Shown piece by piece: positions 1-8,266 of a DNA stretch of 64,000 nucleotides. The position numbers and the translations under genes are program-made. Position 1 is the stretch's first letter; the number at the start of each line of letters is the position of its first letter. Origin of the DNA: an uncultured Spirochaetia bacterium (GTDB lineage Bacteria; Spirochaetota; Spirochaetia; JABEVK01); the NCBI GenBank assembly GCA_937960645.1, contig CALGPJ010000007.1, positions 62,001 to 126,000 on the forward strand. The letters are read 5' to 3'. The notes under the pieces are model-generated. The model made no database searches, was not told the origin of the DNA, and saw only the letters and a list, made by a program, of their open reading frames with translations.

Positions 1-619
1 GACGGATCAAAAGCTCGATATGCTCCTTGTCCGAGGGTTTGGAGCTCATCGAGTAGGCGCGCTGGGTCGATTCCTTGATCTTGCCGTAGGGGGGAATGAC
101 GATTTGGGCGTACTGGCCGGCCTTGAAATCGATGGTCTGCCCCTTTTCCAAACGGAAGCGAACTTCTTTGATGTCATAGGTCACACTCTTGATAGATTCC
201 ACCGTGGTTTTGAACCGTTTGACGTTGAAGAGTTCTTCGGGGATTTCGATGGATATCGGACCCTTCACCTTGACCTGGCAGGAGAGCCGGATGTTTTGTT
301 TGATTTCCCCATCGGTGAGGTAGGGAATTTCGGTGGGCAGGTGGGGGCCGACGTCGGTGACCACTTTACATTTGCAGGCGCCGCAGGAACCGCGGCCACC
401 GCAGGCGGAAGGAACAAAGATGCCCTGTTCGGCCAGGGTGAAGAGAAGGGGGGAACCCCCTTTGACCTGGAGCTGTTTTTTGTTGTTGATCGTGATGGGT
501 TGTATACCATAATTGTTCACGAGGGAGTCGACCAGGTAAACCAAAAAACCGAAGGCGGCAGTGATGCCCCCAATCACGGCGGCGTTCTGAACGCTGGGTA
601 GAAGTAGGGTGGTGTCCAA
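1..619 (-). CDS. nqrF: Na+-NQR subunit F (NADH dehydrogenase, 2Fe-2S/FAD), C-terminus outside window
   Basis: NqrF is the NADH-oxidising entry subunit of the sodium-pumping NADH:quinone oxidoreductase; electrons pass from FAD to a 2Fe-2S centre. Only about the first 206 residues are inside the window. An N-terminal membrane helix (about residues 12-30) is followed by a ferredoxin domain with C73-x5-C79-x2-C82 and a distant C114, the usual 2Fe-2S ligand pattern. The flavin domain then begins, with the FAD motif RAYSMSS near residues 187-193. The start is inferred to be TTG at 619, because AGGAGG lies five bases upstream and no ATG fits. It directly follows nqrE as the last visible gene of the operon. 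The flavin domain excludes Rnf subunits. Confidence 0.93.
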   Translation of the reverse strand, partial: MDTTLLLPSVQNAAVIGGITAAFGFLVYLVDSLVNNYGIQPITINNKKQLQVKGGSPLLFTLAEQGIFVPSACGGRGSCGACKCKVVTDVGPHLPTEIPYLTDGEIKQNIRLSCQVKVKGPISIEIPEELFNVKRFKTTVESIKSVTYDIKEVRFRLEKGQTIDFKAGQYAQIVIPPYGKIKESTQRAYSMSSKPSDKEHIELLIR

Positions 620-628
620 ATCAGCCTC

Positions 629-1216
629 CTATTGAACGGCGATCATTCCGCTGAAGCCGGTAAAGGCCATCGCCATGAAACCGATGGTGATCAGGGTGAT
701 TCCCGGTCCCTGAAGCCCCTGGGGGATGGGAGCTTTCTCGATTTTACCCCGAATCGCCGCGAGGGCGACGATGGCGATCCACCACCCTAATCCACTCCCG
801 AGGCCGAAGGCCAGGGTCTGGGGGAGGTTGTAATCGCGGATCTGCATGAACAAGGCCGCACCCATGATGGCACAGTTCACCGTGATGAGGGGCAGGTAGA
901 TGCCCAGGCTCATGTACAGGGCGGGGCTCACGCGGTCGATGATCATTTCCAGCATCTGAACCACGGCCGCAATCACGATGATGAACACGATAAAGCTCAA
1001 ATACGTGAGGTCCAGCATTTTCAGCAGTTCGAGGATGCCCCAGTTGACGGCGGTGGTTATGAACAGGACAAAGGTCACCGCCATGCCCAGACCGTTGGCG
1101 CTCTTGATGTCTTTGCTGATCGCGATGAAGGAGCACATGCCCAGAAAGTTGGCCAGCAGGATGTTGGACGTAAACACGGAGGCAAAGAAGAGTCCGAAGA
1201 GGTTGAGGTCGTTCAT
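629..1216 (-). CDS. nqrE: Na+-NQR subunit E
   Basis: This 195-aa, six-helix integral membrane protein belongs to the NqrE/RnfA family; NqrD and NqrE form the paired inverted subunits at the core of the pump. The N-terminus NLFGLFFASVFTSNILLANF and the conserved Cys in LGMCSFIA and in ITVNCAIMG are visible; these Cys residues are placed at the intramembrane iron centre in the known enzyme. The length is normal. The ATG start overlaps the nqrD stop as ATGA, with GGAGGTAAGGC in front. Assignment to Nqr rather than Rnf rests on the neighbouring NqrF and NqrC. Confidence 0.95.
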   Translation of the reverse strand: MNDLNLFGLFFASVFTSNILLANFLGMCSFIAISKDIKSANGLGMAVTFVLFITTAVNWGILELLKMLDLTYLSFIVFIIVIAAVVQMLEMIIDRVSPALYMSLGIYLPLITVNCAIMGAALFMQIRDYNLPQTLAFGLGSGLGWWIAIVALAAIRGKIEKAPIPQGLQGPGITLITIGFMAMAFTGFSGMIAVQ

Positions 1217-1893
1217 GCCTTACCTCCGACTGTTGCAGCCTGGGGAGCCGGAGCCGGAGCCTTGGCCGCAACGGGGCGGTTCATCAGGGCCTTGGCTGCC
1301 CAGATGATACCTGCCAGCAGGAAGAAGGCGCTGGCCGGGGTAACCATGATTCCCCAGGGGGTAAACCACCCGCTGCCATCGACGGGGTTGTAAATCGGAA
1401 AAACTGTGACACCAAACAAGGTGCCGAACCCCAACAATTCCCGGATGACCGCGATGACCAGGAGCACAGCCATGTACCCTAATCCGCTCGTAAATCCGTC
1501 CCAGAAGCTGATCAAGGGGGGATTGGCCTGGGCAAAGGCCTCCATTCTGCCCATCACGATACAGTTGGTGATGATCAGTCCCACATACGCAGCCAGGTTT
1601 TTATGGATTTCAGGGAAATACGCTCGCAAAAGAATATCGACGATGATCACGTAAAAGGAAATGATCACCGTTTGCGTGATCATGCGCAGTTTTCGCGGCA
1701 CCAGCTCGCGGATCAAAGATATGGTGACGTTACTGAATGCGGTCACGAACACCAGAGCCACCGTCATGATGCTGGTGTTGATGAGGTTGTTCGTGACGGC
1801 CAGGGTGGAACAAATCCCCAGGATCTGGATGAAAATTGGATTGTTCGTCCAGAGGTTATCCTTGAGATTACCTAAAAAACTCGTCGAGCTCAC
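1213..1893 (-). CDS. nqrD: Na+-NQR subunit D
   Basis: NqrD is the partner of NqrE in the membrane core of Na+-NQR. The 226-aa product has six hydrophobic segments, and the conserved Cys-containing stretches GICSTLAVTNN and LIITNCIVMGR are readable. It starts with GTG at 1893, overlapping the nqrC stop as GTGA, with AAGGAGG about six bases upstream. The C-terminus carries an extra Ala/Pro-rich tail of roughly 25 residues (VAAKAPAPAPQ) beyond the last helix. That tail is longer than I expect for the family and its role is unknown. Confidence 0.95.
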   Translation of the reverse strand: MSSTSFLGNLKDNLWTNNPIFIQILGICSTLAVTNNLINTSIMTVALVFVTAFSNVTISLIRELVPRKLRMITQTVIISFYVIIVDILLRAYFPEIHKNLAAYVGLIITNCIVMGRMEAFAQANPPLISFWDGFTSGLGYMAVLLVIAVIRELLGFGTLFGVTVFPIYNPVDGSGWFTPWGIMVTPASAFFLLAGIIWAAKALMNRPVAAKAPAPAPQAATVGGKA

Positions 1894-2507
1894 GGAATCC
1901 TCCTTATCAATTCCTCCATGCGGGTTCGGGAGATTTTGAACAGCTGGGCGATCGCATCGCTGGTACGGGTCGCTCCGGTAATGGCATCGATCATGCCGTC
2001 CTCTTTGTTGGTTCGGTCCTTGGGAAGGGCGTTGACTCCGATCATGCCGTTAACAAAGCTTTCTTCACGCAACTGATCGATGAACCATTCCTCGGTGATT
2101 CGGGCGCCCAGACCGGGAGTCTCCGAGTGGCTGATGACCGCCATGCTCTTGACCCGGCTGAGGTCGGCGGGGAAGCTCACGACTGCCGTGATCGGGCCCC
2201 AAAGTCCCGCTACGGTAAAACGCCCTGCATAGAACGTGTCCTCACCGCTTCGGAAGATGTAGACGTTGGTCCCATCCAACGTTTTTTCATCGACCTTGTT
2301 GTACAAGTCCGCAATTTCCTGGTTCGACATCGGCTTTCCGGCAGATGTGAGCCCAAAACTGGCCAAAACAGCCCGCTTTTTGGCGATTTCGCTGTTGAAG
2401 GCGACGACGGGTTTGGTGACGTTGTACGCGAGGCTGAGGGGAACCACGAAGATGAAGGCCGTCAGAAAACCAAAGATGATGGTGTAGATCACGCTGTTTT
2501 TGTTCAT
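1890..2507 (-). CDS. nqrC: Na+-NQR subunit C (covalent FMN)
   Basis: NqrC carries a covalently bound FMN on the periplasmic side and relays electrons within the pump. The 205-aa product has an N-terminal membrane anchor (about residues 7-28), a soluble domain, and the flavinylation motif TGAT at 177-180, where Thr180 should be esterified to FMN. The start is ATG at 2507, which overlaps the nqrB stop as ATGA and has GGAGGTGA upstream. A longer frame from 2564 exists but would begin with an implausible Cys/Gly-rich leader. Flavinylation would need an ApbE transferase, which is not in the window. Confidence 0.94.
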   Translation of the reverse strand: MNKNSVIYTIIFGFLTAFIFVVPLSLAYNVTKPVVAFNSEIAKKRAVLASFGLTSAGKPMSNQEIADLYNKVDEKTLDGTNVYIFRSGEDTFYAGRFTVAGLWGPITAVVSFPADLSRVKSMAVISHSETPGLGARITEEWFIDQLREESFVNGMIGVNALPKDRTNKEDGMIDAITGATRTSDAIAQLFKISRTRMEELIRRIP

Positions 2508-3667
2508 GCCTTCACCTCCGCAGGGGCCCTGGGAGCAGCAGCAGGCTTCTGAGTCTGTCCCCATTGACCCACGGTCTCGTCGAAAAGGGAGCTAAAGGTG
2601 TTGCCGACCAGGATGGCAAAACTCACCCCCTCCGGGAAGCCCGAAAACACACGGATCAGAATGCTCACGGCACCGATCAGAAAACCATACACCCACTGGG
2701 CCGGAGCCTTTTTGGGGGCCGTGATTGGGTCGGTGGTCATGAATACCGCCACGTAGACGATGGATCCGCTGAGCATCCCCAGGACGGGATGTAGCCGACG
2801 GGGAAGGTTCAAACCAGGAATCCAGTCAGGCAAATAGTACAGAAAGGTTAGCATCAGGAAGCTGCTGATCAGGGTGCTGACAATCAGAATCCAGTTAGCG
2901 GTGGGCTGGATGGCGAGGGATGTCGTGCCATCCTTGTTCTTCTTCTTGACGGGGGTAAAGACAAGGTAGATTCCGGCCAGGAGGATCAAGAGAACACTCG
3001 TCTCTCCGAGGCTTCCAGGCTCCAGGCCCAGGAACATGCCCAGCCAGCTTTCGGGCAGGTGAGCCCCTTGCATTTTTTCGATCCCCACGGGAGGAGCCAG
3101 GGCCAGGGACTGCGAAGCGAGAAAGGATTCCTGAGCCTTGCCGGTTTCGGCGTAGGCACGCAGGCCGTCCATCATGGTCGCCGTCGTCACCGCATCCACG
3201 CCGCCGGTCCACTCACGGAACACCGAAGGGGGCACGAAATCCATGATCAACGTAGCGGGGTGATAGTTGACAGGATTGAACGGGACGAACCAGAGCGTTC
3301 CCAGGAAGGCGGGAAACGCCAGGTAGGCGAACATCCGGGCGGCGATGGCAGGATTGTAGACATTACGTCCAAAACCACCGAACACTTCTTTGGCAAACAC
3401 CACCCCGAAAGCGATGCCCAAAATTGCCACGTAGAGGGGGACCCCGGGCGGCAGGCTCAGGGTGTAAAGAGAGGCGGTTACCAGTACCGCCTCACTCACC
3501 TGGACCTTAGGGCTTTTCTTGATTTTTTCCAGGGCATACTCCAAAAAGATTGCCGTTGGAAAAACGACCAGGGCGAGCAGGATCGGTCTCCATCCATACA
3601 ACACAATCGAATAGAGAAACAGAGGGATGAGACTGTAGACCACCCGCCGCATGATGGGCTGTTTCAT
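2504..3667 (-). CDS. nqrB: Na+-NQR subunit B (covalent FMN, quinone site region)
   Basis: NqrB is the largest membrane subunit of Na+-NQR and binds riboflavin and a covalent FMN. The 387-aa product has about ten hydrophobic segments, the block GFGRNVYNPAIAARMFAYL, and the flavinylation motif TTAT at 161-164 (Thr164) just after VDAV. The ATG at 3667 is preferred over an upstream in-frame start at 3838. The longer version adds 57 residues of basic, non-membrane sequence that would cross the promoter region and the start of the divergent lplA gene. Its N-terminus is shorter than that of well-known NqrB proteins. It is the first gene of the visible operon, with no nqrA before it. Confidence 0.92.
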   Translation of the reverse strand: MKQPIMRRVVYSLIPLFLYSIVLYGWRPILLALVVFPTAIFLEYALEKIKKSPKVQVSEAVLVTASLYTLSLPPGVPLYVAILGIAFGVVFAKEVFGGFGRNVYNPAIAARMFAYLAFPAFLGTLWFVPFNPVNYHPATLIMDFVPPSVFREWTGGVDAVTTATMMDGLRAYAETGKAQESFLASQSLALAPPVGIEKMQGAHLPESWLGMFLGLEPGSLGETSVLLILLAGIYLVFTPVKKKNKDGTTSLAIQPTANWILIVSTLISSFLMLTFLYYLPDWIPGLNLPRRLHPVLGMLSGSIVYVAVFMTTDPITAPKKAPAQWVYGFLIGAVSILIRVFSGFPEGVSFAILVGNTFSSLFDETVGQWGQTQKPAAAPRAPAEVKA

Positions 3668-3697
3668 GAACACGGTGGAACCTCGGATGAAAGATTT

Positions 3698-3745
3698 TGG
3701 CTCGGAGCCACAACTAAGAATAACAAAACCGGCTGCCTTCGTCGA
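3698..3745 (-). promoter_or_regulatory. Candidate nqr promoter with 13-bp palindrome at the start site
   Basis: Reading the minus strand, TCGACG (3745-3740) and TATTCT (3722-3717) are 17 bases apart, a plausible sigma-70 promoter for nqrB. Immediately downstream, 3698-3710 is the inverted repeat TGGCTCGGAGCCA (6-1-6), placed over the expected transcription start, where an operator would sit. The -35 match is only partial. Confidence 0.4.
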
Positions 3746-3754
3746 GGGGCTATC

Positions 3755-3783
3755 TTGAAAATGTTCTAACCTTGGGGTAATCA
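3755..3783 (+). promoter_or_regulatory. Candidate lplA promoter
   Basis: TTGAAA (3755-3760) and TAATCA (3778-3783) are separated by 17 bases. The predicted start falls on or next to the GTG start codon at 3791, so the message may be leaderless. This fits the lack of a clear Shine-Dalgarno sequence in front of lplA. Confidence 0.4.
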
Positions 3784-3790
3784 AGGTTCT

Positions 3791-4597
3791 GTGGCCGCTT
3801 TTTCTACGACGAAATACCTGTATTTTTTGCCGGATCATGATCCTCTCACCAACCTGGTCCTCGAAGAACTCCTCTTCGAAAATCTAAAACCAGGGCAAGA
3901 AATCTATCTCGTCTACATTAATTCCCCCTGTGTGGTGATCGGACGGCACCAGAATCCCTGGAAAGAAACCAAACCTGCCCTGCTCCAAAAACGGGGCATC
4001 CCCCTCTTGCGAAGGATCAGCGGCGGCGGCACGGTCTGGCACGATCTCGGTAACATCAATTTTTGCTGGATGGGACCGAAACATGTCTACCATCGCGATG
4101 TTGTGGATGGATGGGTCCGTCTCACCCTGGCGAGTTTTGGCTTATCGTTTGACATCTCGAACAAGGGGGATTATTTATATAAGGGGGCTAAGTTCAGCGG
4201 AAACGCTTTTGCCTTTCGTTCGGACCGTGCCATGCATCACGGGACGCTCCTGGTGAGCTCCCACATTCAAACACTTGAAGAATTCATGGGAGGCATCCAG
4301 ATTGTCCATTCTCTCGGTGTTCCTTCACGTCCGGCAGTCGTGATGAACTTAGTCGAAATCAATTCCCGTCTCGACGTGGGTTCTTTGGCGGCGGCCCTGA
4401 TCGATCAGCTCGGTATCCGACCCTCACCGCTGCCCCAATTCGACGATTTTGCGGAATTGTTTCGAGCCCGGGGAGGCAGGGAATGGATCCTGGGACAGAC
4501 CCCCCGGTTTCACGTCGTCACCAAAAATCATCGAATAATTGAAGTGATCCATGGTAAAATCGATGAGGATTATTTCAGCGAGGAGATTGTCTTATGA
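3791..4597 (+). CDS. lplA: Lipoate-protein ligase A family
   Basis: LplA activates lipoate with ATP and attaches it to the lysine of lipoyl domains. The 268-aa product has the signature RRISGGGTVWHD at 74-85, the lipoate/ATP-binding Lys134 in YKGAKFSGNA, and an HHGTLL block following. It sits upstream of the pyruvate dehydrogenase genes, whose E2 subunit is its expected substrate. The start is taken as GTG at 3791; the Shine-Dalgarno is weak, but a near-consensus promoter places the transcript start there. Its stop overlaps the next start as ATGA. A lipoyltransferase (LipM/LipL type) is possible, but the intact motif favours a ligase. Confidence 0.88.
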   Translation: MAAFSTTKYLYFLPDHDPLTNLVLEELLFENLKPGQEIYLVYINSPCVVIGRHQNPWKETKPALLQKRGIPLLRRISGGGTVWHDLGNINFCWMGPKHVYHRDVVDGWVRLTLASFGLSFDISNKGDYLYKGAKFSGNAFAFRSDRAMHHGTLLVSSHIQTLEEFMGGIQIVHSLGVPSRPAVVMNLVEINSRLDVGSLAAALIDQLGIRPSPLPQFDDFAELFRARGGREWILGQTPRFHVVTKNHRIIEVIHGKIDEDYFSEEIVL

Positions 4598-5052
4598 ACG
4601 CCGTCCAGTTCCTGAACGAGGTAATGCAAATTATCGATGACAGCGGCAGGGGACTCCTGGCCACCCTATCCGTCAGCGGCTACCCGGCAATGCGGTACAT
4701 GAACCCGTCCTTTCTTCCTGGCAGGCTCTACTGGCTGTATTGCGCCACCTCCAAACACTTTCCCAAGGTGGCTGACGTCGGTAGCAACGCCAAAGTGAGT
4801 TGGCTCTTTACCAACAACCGTACCGGAGAGCTGTATTCGATCCGAGGGTTGATGAGCGTGGTGGACAATCCGCGATTCAGCTCGGAAATCATCGAAGAAT
4901 TGGGACGGCGCCTGGAAAACTTTTGGCGCCTGAACCCCGATTCCTCGGATATCATCGTTCTCGAAACCGACATCCAGTCGGGGGAATACTTCAATCCCAA
5001 ATCTGGGGAAAAGGTTCGTGTTGATTGCACACAAAGAGAGGGGAGGGTATGA
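4594..5052 (+). CDS. Pyridoxamine 5'-phosphate oxidase-like (FMN-binding split barrel) protein
   Basis: This 152-aa protein looks like a small single-domain member of the PNPOx-like split-barrel superfamily, whose members bind FMN, F420 or heme. The N-terminal helix is followed by GLLATLSVSGYPAMRYM and the strand LYWLYCATSKHFPKVADV, typical of general-stress-protein-26-like members. It lacks the extended C-terminus of true PdxH, so pyridoxal synthesis is unlikely. It is coupled to lplA by an ATGA overlap and to pdhA by another. Its link with pyruvate dehydrogenase is unknown. Confidence 0.7.
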   Translation: MNAVQFLNEVMQIIDDSGRGLLATLSVSGYPAMRYMNPSFLPGRLYWLYCATSKHFPKVADVGSNAKVSWLFTNNRTGELYSIRGLMSVVDNPRFSSEIIEELGRRLENFWRLNPDSSDIIVLETDIQSGEYFNPKSGEKVRVDCTQREGRV

Positions 5053-6023
5053 GATCGATCAAGGGATATAAAAAAGATTTTTTACTTCCGATCCTTCGGG
5101 AGATGCTCCTGGTACGGCGTTTCGAAGAAAAGGCAGGACAGATGTACGGCCTTCGAAAGATCGGGGGCTTTTGTCACCTCTACAATGGTCAGGAGGCGGT
5201 GAGCTCCGGGACAGCGGCAGCCATGGTGAAAGGGGTCGATGTTCTGCTCACGGGTTACCGCGATCACGGTCACGCCCTCACCATGGGAATCACCCCTAAC
5301 GAGGTCATGGCCGAGCTCTACGGCAAGGTCACCGGCTGTTCCAAGGGTAAGGGCGGTTCGATGCATTTGTTTAGCGCGGACAAAAAGATGTGGGGCGGAA
5401 ATGGCATCGTCGGCGGTCAGATTCCCGTGGCCACGGGAAGCGCCTTTGCACAAAAATATCTGAAGACGGGGGGAGCCACCCTGTGCTTTTTTGGGGATGG
5501 GGCCATCCACCAGGGTGCCTTCCACGAGAGCCTCAATTTGGCCGCTCTCTGGAAATTACCCGTGCTCTATCTCTGCGAAAACAATCAGTACGGGATGGGC
5601 ACCAGCGTCGAGCGCGCCAGCTCGGTCAAAGACCTGTATATCAAGGGCCAGGCATACGGCATCCCCAGCAAGCAAATCAACGGCATGGACGTCATCGAGG
5701 TATACGAGGAAGTCAAATCCGCCCTGGAGGCAATCAAGAGGGATTCCTTCCCTCAGTTTTTCGAGGTTCGAACCTACAGGTATCGCGGCCATAGTATGAG
5801 CGATCCTGCCAAATACCGTACCAAGGAAGAGACCGAGGCCTATCTGGCCCAGGATCCCATCAACATCCTCAAGGACCGAATGGTTCAGGAAAAGATGTTG
5901 ACCGAGGAAGAGTTCCAGGAAATCGACAAGGAGGTCAAGGAGATCGTGGCGCAGAGCGTCGAGTTTGCCGAAAACTCGCCCGAGCCCGATCCTTCCGAGA
6001 TCACCACGGATATCTACGCGTAA
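5049..6023 (+). CDS. pdhA: Pyruvate dehydrogenase E1 component, alpha subunit
   Basis: E1 alpha, together with E1 beta, decarboxylates pyruvate using thiamine diphosphate and reductively acetylates the lipoyl group of E2. The 324-aa product carries the ThDP/Mg motif GDGAIHQGAFHESLNLA ending in CENN, and the phosphorylation-loop-like block YRGHSMSDPAKYR. The ATG at 5049 is chosen because it overlaps the preceding stop (ATGA) and has GGGGAGGG before it; an upstream in-frame ATG at 5025 lies inside the previous gene. It is followed after 11 bases by pdhB. Acetoin dehydrogenase E1 is the main alternative, and sequence alone does not exclude it. Confidence 0.9.
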   Translation: MRSIKGYKKDFLLPILREMLLVRRFEEKAGQMYGLRKIGGFCHLYNGQEAVSSGTAAAMVKGVDVLLTGYRDHGHALTMGITPNEVMAELYGKVTGCSKGKGGSMHLFSADKKMWGGNGIVGGQIPVATGSAFAQKYLKTGGATLCFFGDGAIHQGAFHESLNLAALWKLPVLYLCENNQYGMGTSVERASSVKDLYIKGQAYGIPSKQINGMDVIEVYEEVKSALEAIKRDSFPQFFEVRTYRYRGHSMSDPAKYRTKEETEAYLAQDPINILKDRMVQEKMLTEEEFQEIDKEVKEIVAQSVEFAENSPEPDPSEITTDIYA

Positions 6024-6034
6024 AGGGGAGGACC

Positions 6035-7015
6035 ATGGCTATCATCACGATGCGAGAAGCGCTTCGTCAGGCCCTCGACGAGGAGATGCAACGCGACCCG
6101 ACGGTCATATTGATGGGCGAGGAGGTGGGCCAGTACGACGGGGCTTACAAGGTCTCCAAGGGCTTGCTCGATAAATACGGCGACCAGCGGGTCCTGGATA
6201 CACCGATCACCGAACTGGGTTTTACCGGACTCGCGGTGGGCGCGGCCATGGGGGGACTGAGGCCGGTGGTCGAGTGGATGACCATCCAATTCGGCCTTCT
6301 GGCCATCGACCAGCTCATCAACAATGCGGCCAAGATGCGGTATATGAGCGGCGGCCAGTTCAAGATACCCATGGTGGTCCGCGGCCCGAACGGACCGGCA
6401 GAATACCTTTCCAGTCAGCACAGCCAGAGTTTCGCCAGTTATTTCGTTCACGTTCCGGGTTTCATCGTGTTGGCTCCCTCGACACCCTACGACGCCAAGG
6501 GACTTCTCAAGACCGCCATTCGGGACGATAACTGCGTCATTTTCCTGGAAAGCGAAATGAGCTACGGCCTTAAAGGGGAGGTCCCCGAGGAAGAGTACCT
6601 GATCCCGATCGGTTCGGCAGACGTCAAACGGCAGGGTACCGACGTCACCATCGTCAGCTTTTCCAAGCCGGTGCTGCAGTGTCTGGCCGCCGCGGAGGAG
6701 CTGGCACGTCAGGGCATCAGCGCCGAGGTGGTGGACCTTCGCAGCCTCCGCCCCCTGGACGAGGAAACTGTCTATGCCTCGGTTCGCAAGACCAACCGGG
6801 TCGTTGTGGTGGACGAGGCCTGGCCCAATGCCGGGGTGGCTAACTACGTTACCAGCCTGATCAGCCGCAACTGTTTCGACGACCTCGACGCTCCCGTGGA
6901 GGAGGTGACCGGTATGGATGTGCCCATGCCCTACAACCACACCCTGGAGCTCATGGTCCAACCCAGCGTAGAAAAAATCGTGGCCGCGGCCAAACGCGCG
7001 CTTTACATCGACTGA
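6035..7015 (+). CDS. pdhB: Pyruvate dehydrogenase E1 component, beta subunit
   Basis: The 326-aa E1 beta subunit completes the ThDP active site. Visible family landmarks include MGEEVGQYDGAYKVSKGL near the N-terminus, DTPITELGFTGLAVGAAMGG, and the C-terminal VDLRSLRPLDEETVYASV and EEVTGMDVPMPYN blocks. Length matches bacterial E1 beta proteins. The ATG at 6035 has GGGGAGG seven bases upstream. It lies between pdhA and the E2 gene with short gaps, so the three are clearly co-transcribed. Confidence 0.93.
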   Translation: MAIITMREALRQALDEEMQRDPTVILMGEEVGQYDGAYKVSKGLLDKYGDQRVLDTPITELGFTGLAVGAAMGGLRPVVEWMTIQFGLLAIDQLINNAAKMRYMSGGQFKIPMVVRGPNGPAEYLSSQHSQSFASYFVHVPGFIVLAPSTPYDAKGLLKTAIRDDNCVIFLESEMSYGLKGEVPEEEYLIPIGSADVKRQGTDVTIVSFSKPVLQCLAAAEELARQGISAEVVDLRSLRPLDEETVYASVRKTNRVVVVDEAWPNAGVANYVTSLISRNCFDDLDAPVEEVTGMDVPMPYNHTLELMVQPSVEKIVAAAKRALYID

Positions 7016-7026
7016 GAGAGGTAGAT

Positions 7027-8244
7027 ATGGCAGAAAAAGTCTTTATGATCGCTCTTTCCCCGACCATGGAGGAGGGGACCATTCAGAAGTGGCGGAAGAA
7101 AGAGGGCGATATGGTCAAGGAGGGGGACATCCTCTGCGACGTCGAAACCGACAAGGCCTCGATGGAGTATGAATCCTCCCAGGCTGGCAAGATTCTCAAG
7201 ATCGTTCGCGGTGAGGGAGCCGCTGCCAGGGTGGGCGACCTGATCGCCATCCTCGGGCAGGACGGGGAGGACATATCCACCCTTCTGGGTGAATCTTCCG
7301 CACCAGCTTCGGCCCCGGCGAAGGCCGCAGAAACCCAGGTTGCAGCCACCGTGCCTGCTCCAGCTGCCACAGCCAGCCCTCCCCAAACCGGGGGCAAGTC
7401 CAGTCCTCTGGCTCGGCGCCTGGCCCAGGAGAAGGGGATCGATCTGGCAATGGTTGCCGGAAGTGGGCCGGGTGGAAGGGTAGTCAAGCGAGACATTGAG
7501 AACTATCAACCCGCGGCGGCGTCTCGAGGTGCCACACCCTCTGTACCCCTGCCCAGCCCGCTCAACGACGACAGGGTCCCGGTATCTCGAAAACGCTCCG
7601 TGATCGCCACTCGGCTAAGCGAGAGCCTTTTTACAGCCCCGCACATCTTCCTGACCGTTTCGGTAAACATGGATCCCCTGATGGGTGCCCGGGAAAAGCT
7701 CAACGCCGAACTCAAGGACAAGCTCAGCCTCAATGCCTTCATCATCAAACTGGTGGCCAACGCCATCACCCGGCATCAGGCCGTCAATTCCTCCTGGATG
7801 GGGGACTACATTCAGAACCACTCCAGCGTGGACGTCGGACTGGCTGTAGCCCAGCCCGACGGTCTGATCACGCCCATCGTGCGGGCCGCACACGGCAAGG
7901 GCATCCGACAGATCGATGCCGAGTTGAAAGACCTGATCGATCGTGCCCGCAGCAACCAGCTCAAACCCGAGGAATACACCGGTGCCACGTTCACCATCTC
8001 CAATCTGGGGAGCTTCGGTATCGAAGAATTCACGGCGATCATCAATCCGCCGGGGGCGGCAATCCTGGCCCTGGGGGCGGTCATGAAGGTTCCCGTGGTC
8101 GGTGAGGACGAGGACATCGCGATCCAAAGGCAGATGAAGATGACCCTCAGTGCCGATCACCGGGTCATGGACGGGGCGGTGGCGGCGGCCTTCCTCACGG
8201 ACCTGAAGTCCGTGATGGAAGACCCGTTCCGAGCCTTGCTGTAA
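7027..8244 (+). CDS. pdhC: Dihydrolipoamide acetyltransferase (E2) of pyruvate dehydrogenase
   Basis: E2 forms the core of the complex and transfers acetyl from lipoamide to CoA. The 405-aa product has one lipoyl domain (about 1-80) with the lipoylated Lys43 in ETDKASME, and an Ala/Pro linker (90-122). The peripheral-subunit-binding domain (125-160, SSPLARRLAQEKGIDLAMVA) follows, then the catalytic domain with His378 and Asp382 in DHRVMDG. Architecture and order match single-lipoyl PDH E2 enzymes. It follows pdhB by 11 bases and precedes the E3 gene. The upstream lipoate ligase would supply the cofactor. Confidence 0.93.
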   Translation: MAEKVFMIALSPTMEEGTIQKWRKKEGDMVKEGDILCDVETDKASMEYESSQAGKILKIVRGEGAAARVGDLIAILGQDGEDISTLLGESSAPASAPAKAAETQVAATVPAPAATASPPQTGGKSSPLARRLAQEKGIDLAMVAGSGPGGRVVKRDIENYQPAAASRGATPSVPLPSPLNDDRVPVSRKRSVIATRLSESLFTAPHIFLTVSVNMDPLMGAREKLNAELKDKLSLNAFIIKLVANAITRHQAVNSSWMGDYIQNHSSVDVGLAVAQPDGLITPIVRAAHGKGIRQIDAELKDLIDRARSNQLKPEEYTGATFTISNLGSFGIEEFTAIINPPGAAILALGAVMKVPVVGEDEDIAIQRQMKMTLSADHRVMDGAVAAAFLTDLKSVMEDPFRALL

Positions 8245-8266
8245 AAAATGGAAAGAGGAGTGAAAG

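Noticed and set aside
20-601. Open frame of 193 codons on the plus strand opposite nqrF
   Set aside because: It mirrors nqrF, whose ferredoxin and flavin motifs are intact on the minus strand; the plus frame has no recognisable domain and no ribosome-binding site.
744-1271. Minus-strand open frame of 175 codons in nqrE/nqrD
   Set aside because: Arg/His/Pro-rich out-of-frame translation of two real membrane proteins.
629-3667. Rnf complex rather than Na+-NQR
   Set aside because: The partial last gene has ferredoxin plus FAD domains typical of NqrF, and there are no RnfB/RnfC iron-sulfur proteins.
6014-6961. Long minus-strand frame opposite pdhB (315 codons)
   Set aside because: Shadow of a gene with clear E1 beta motifs; similar long antisense frames opposite lpdA, the NFACT gene and mtgA region reflect codon bias.
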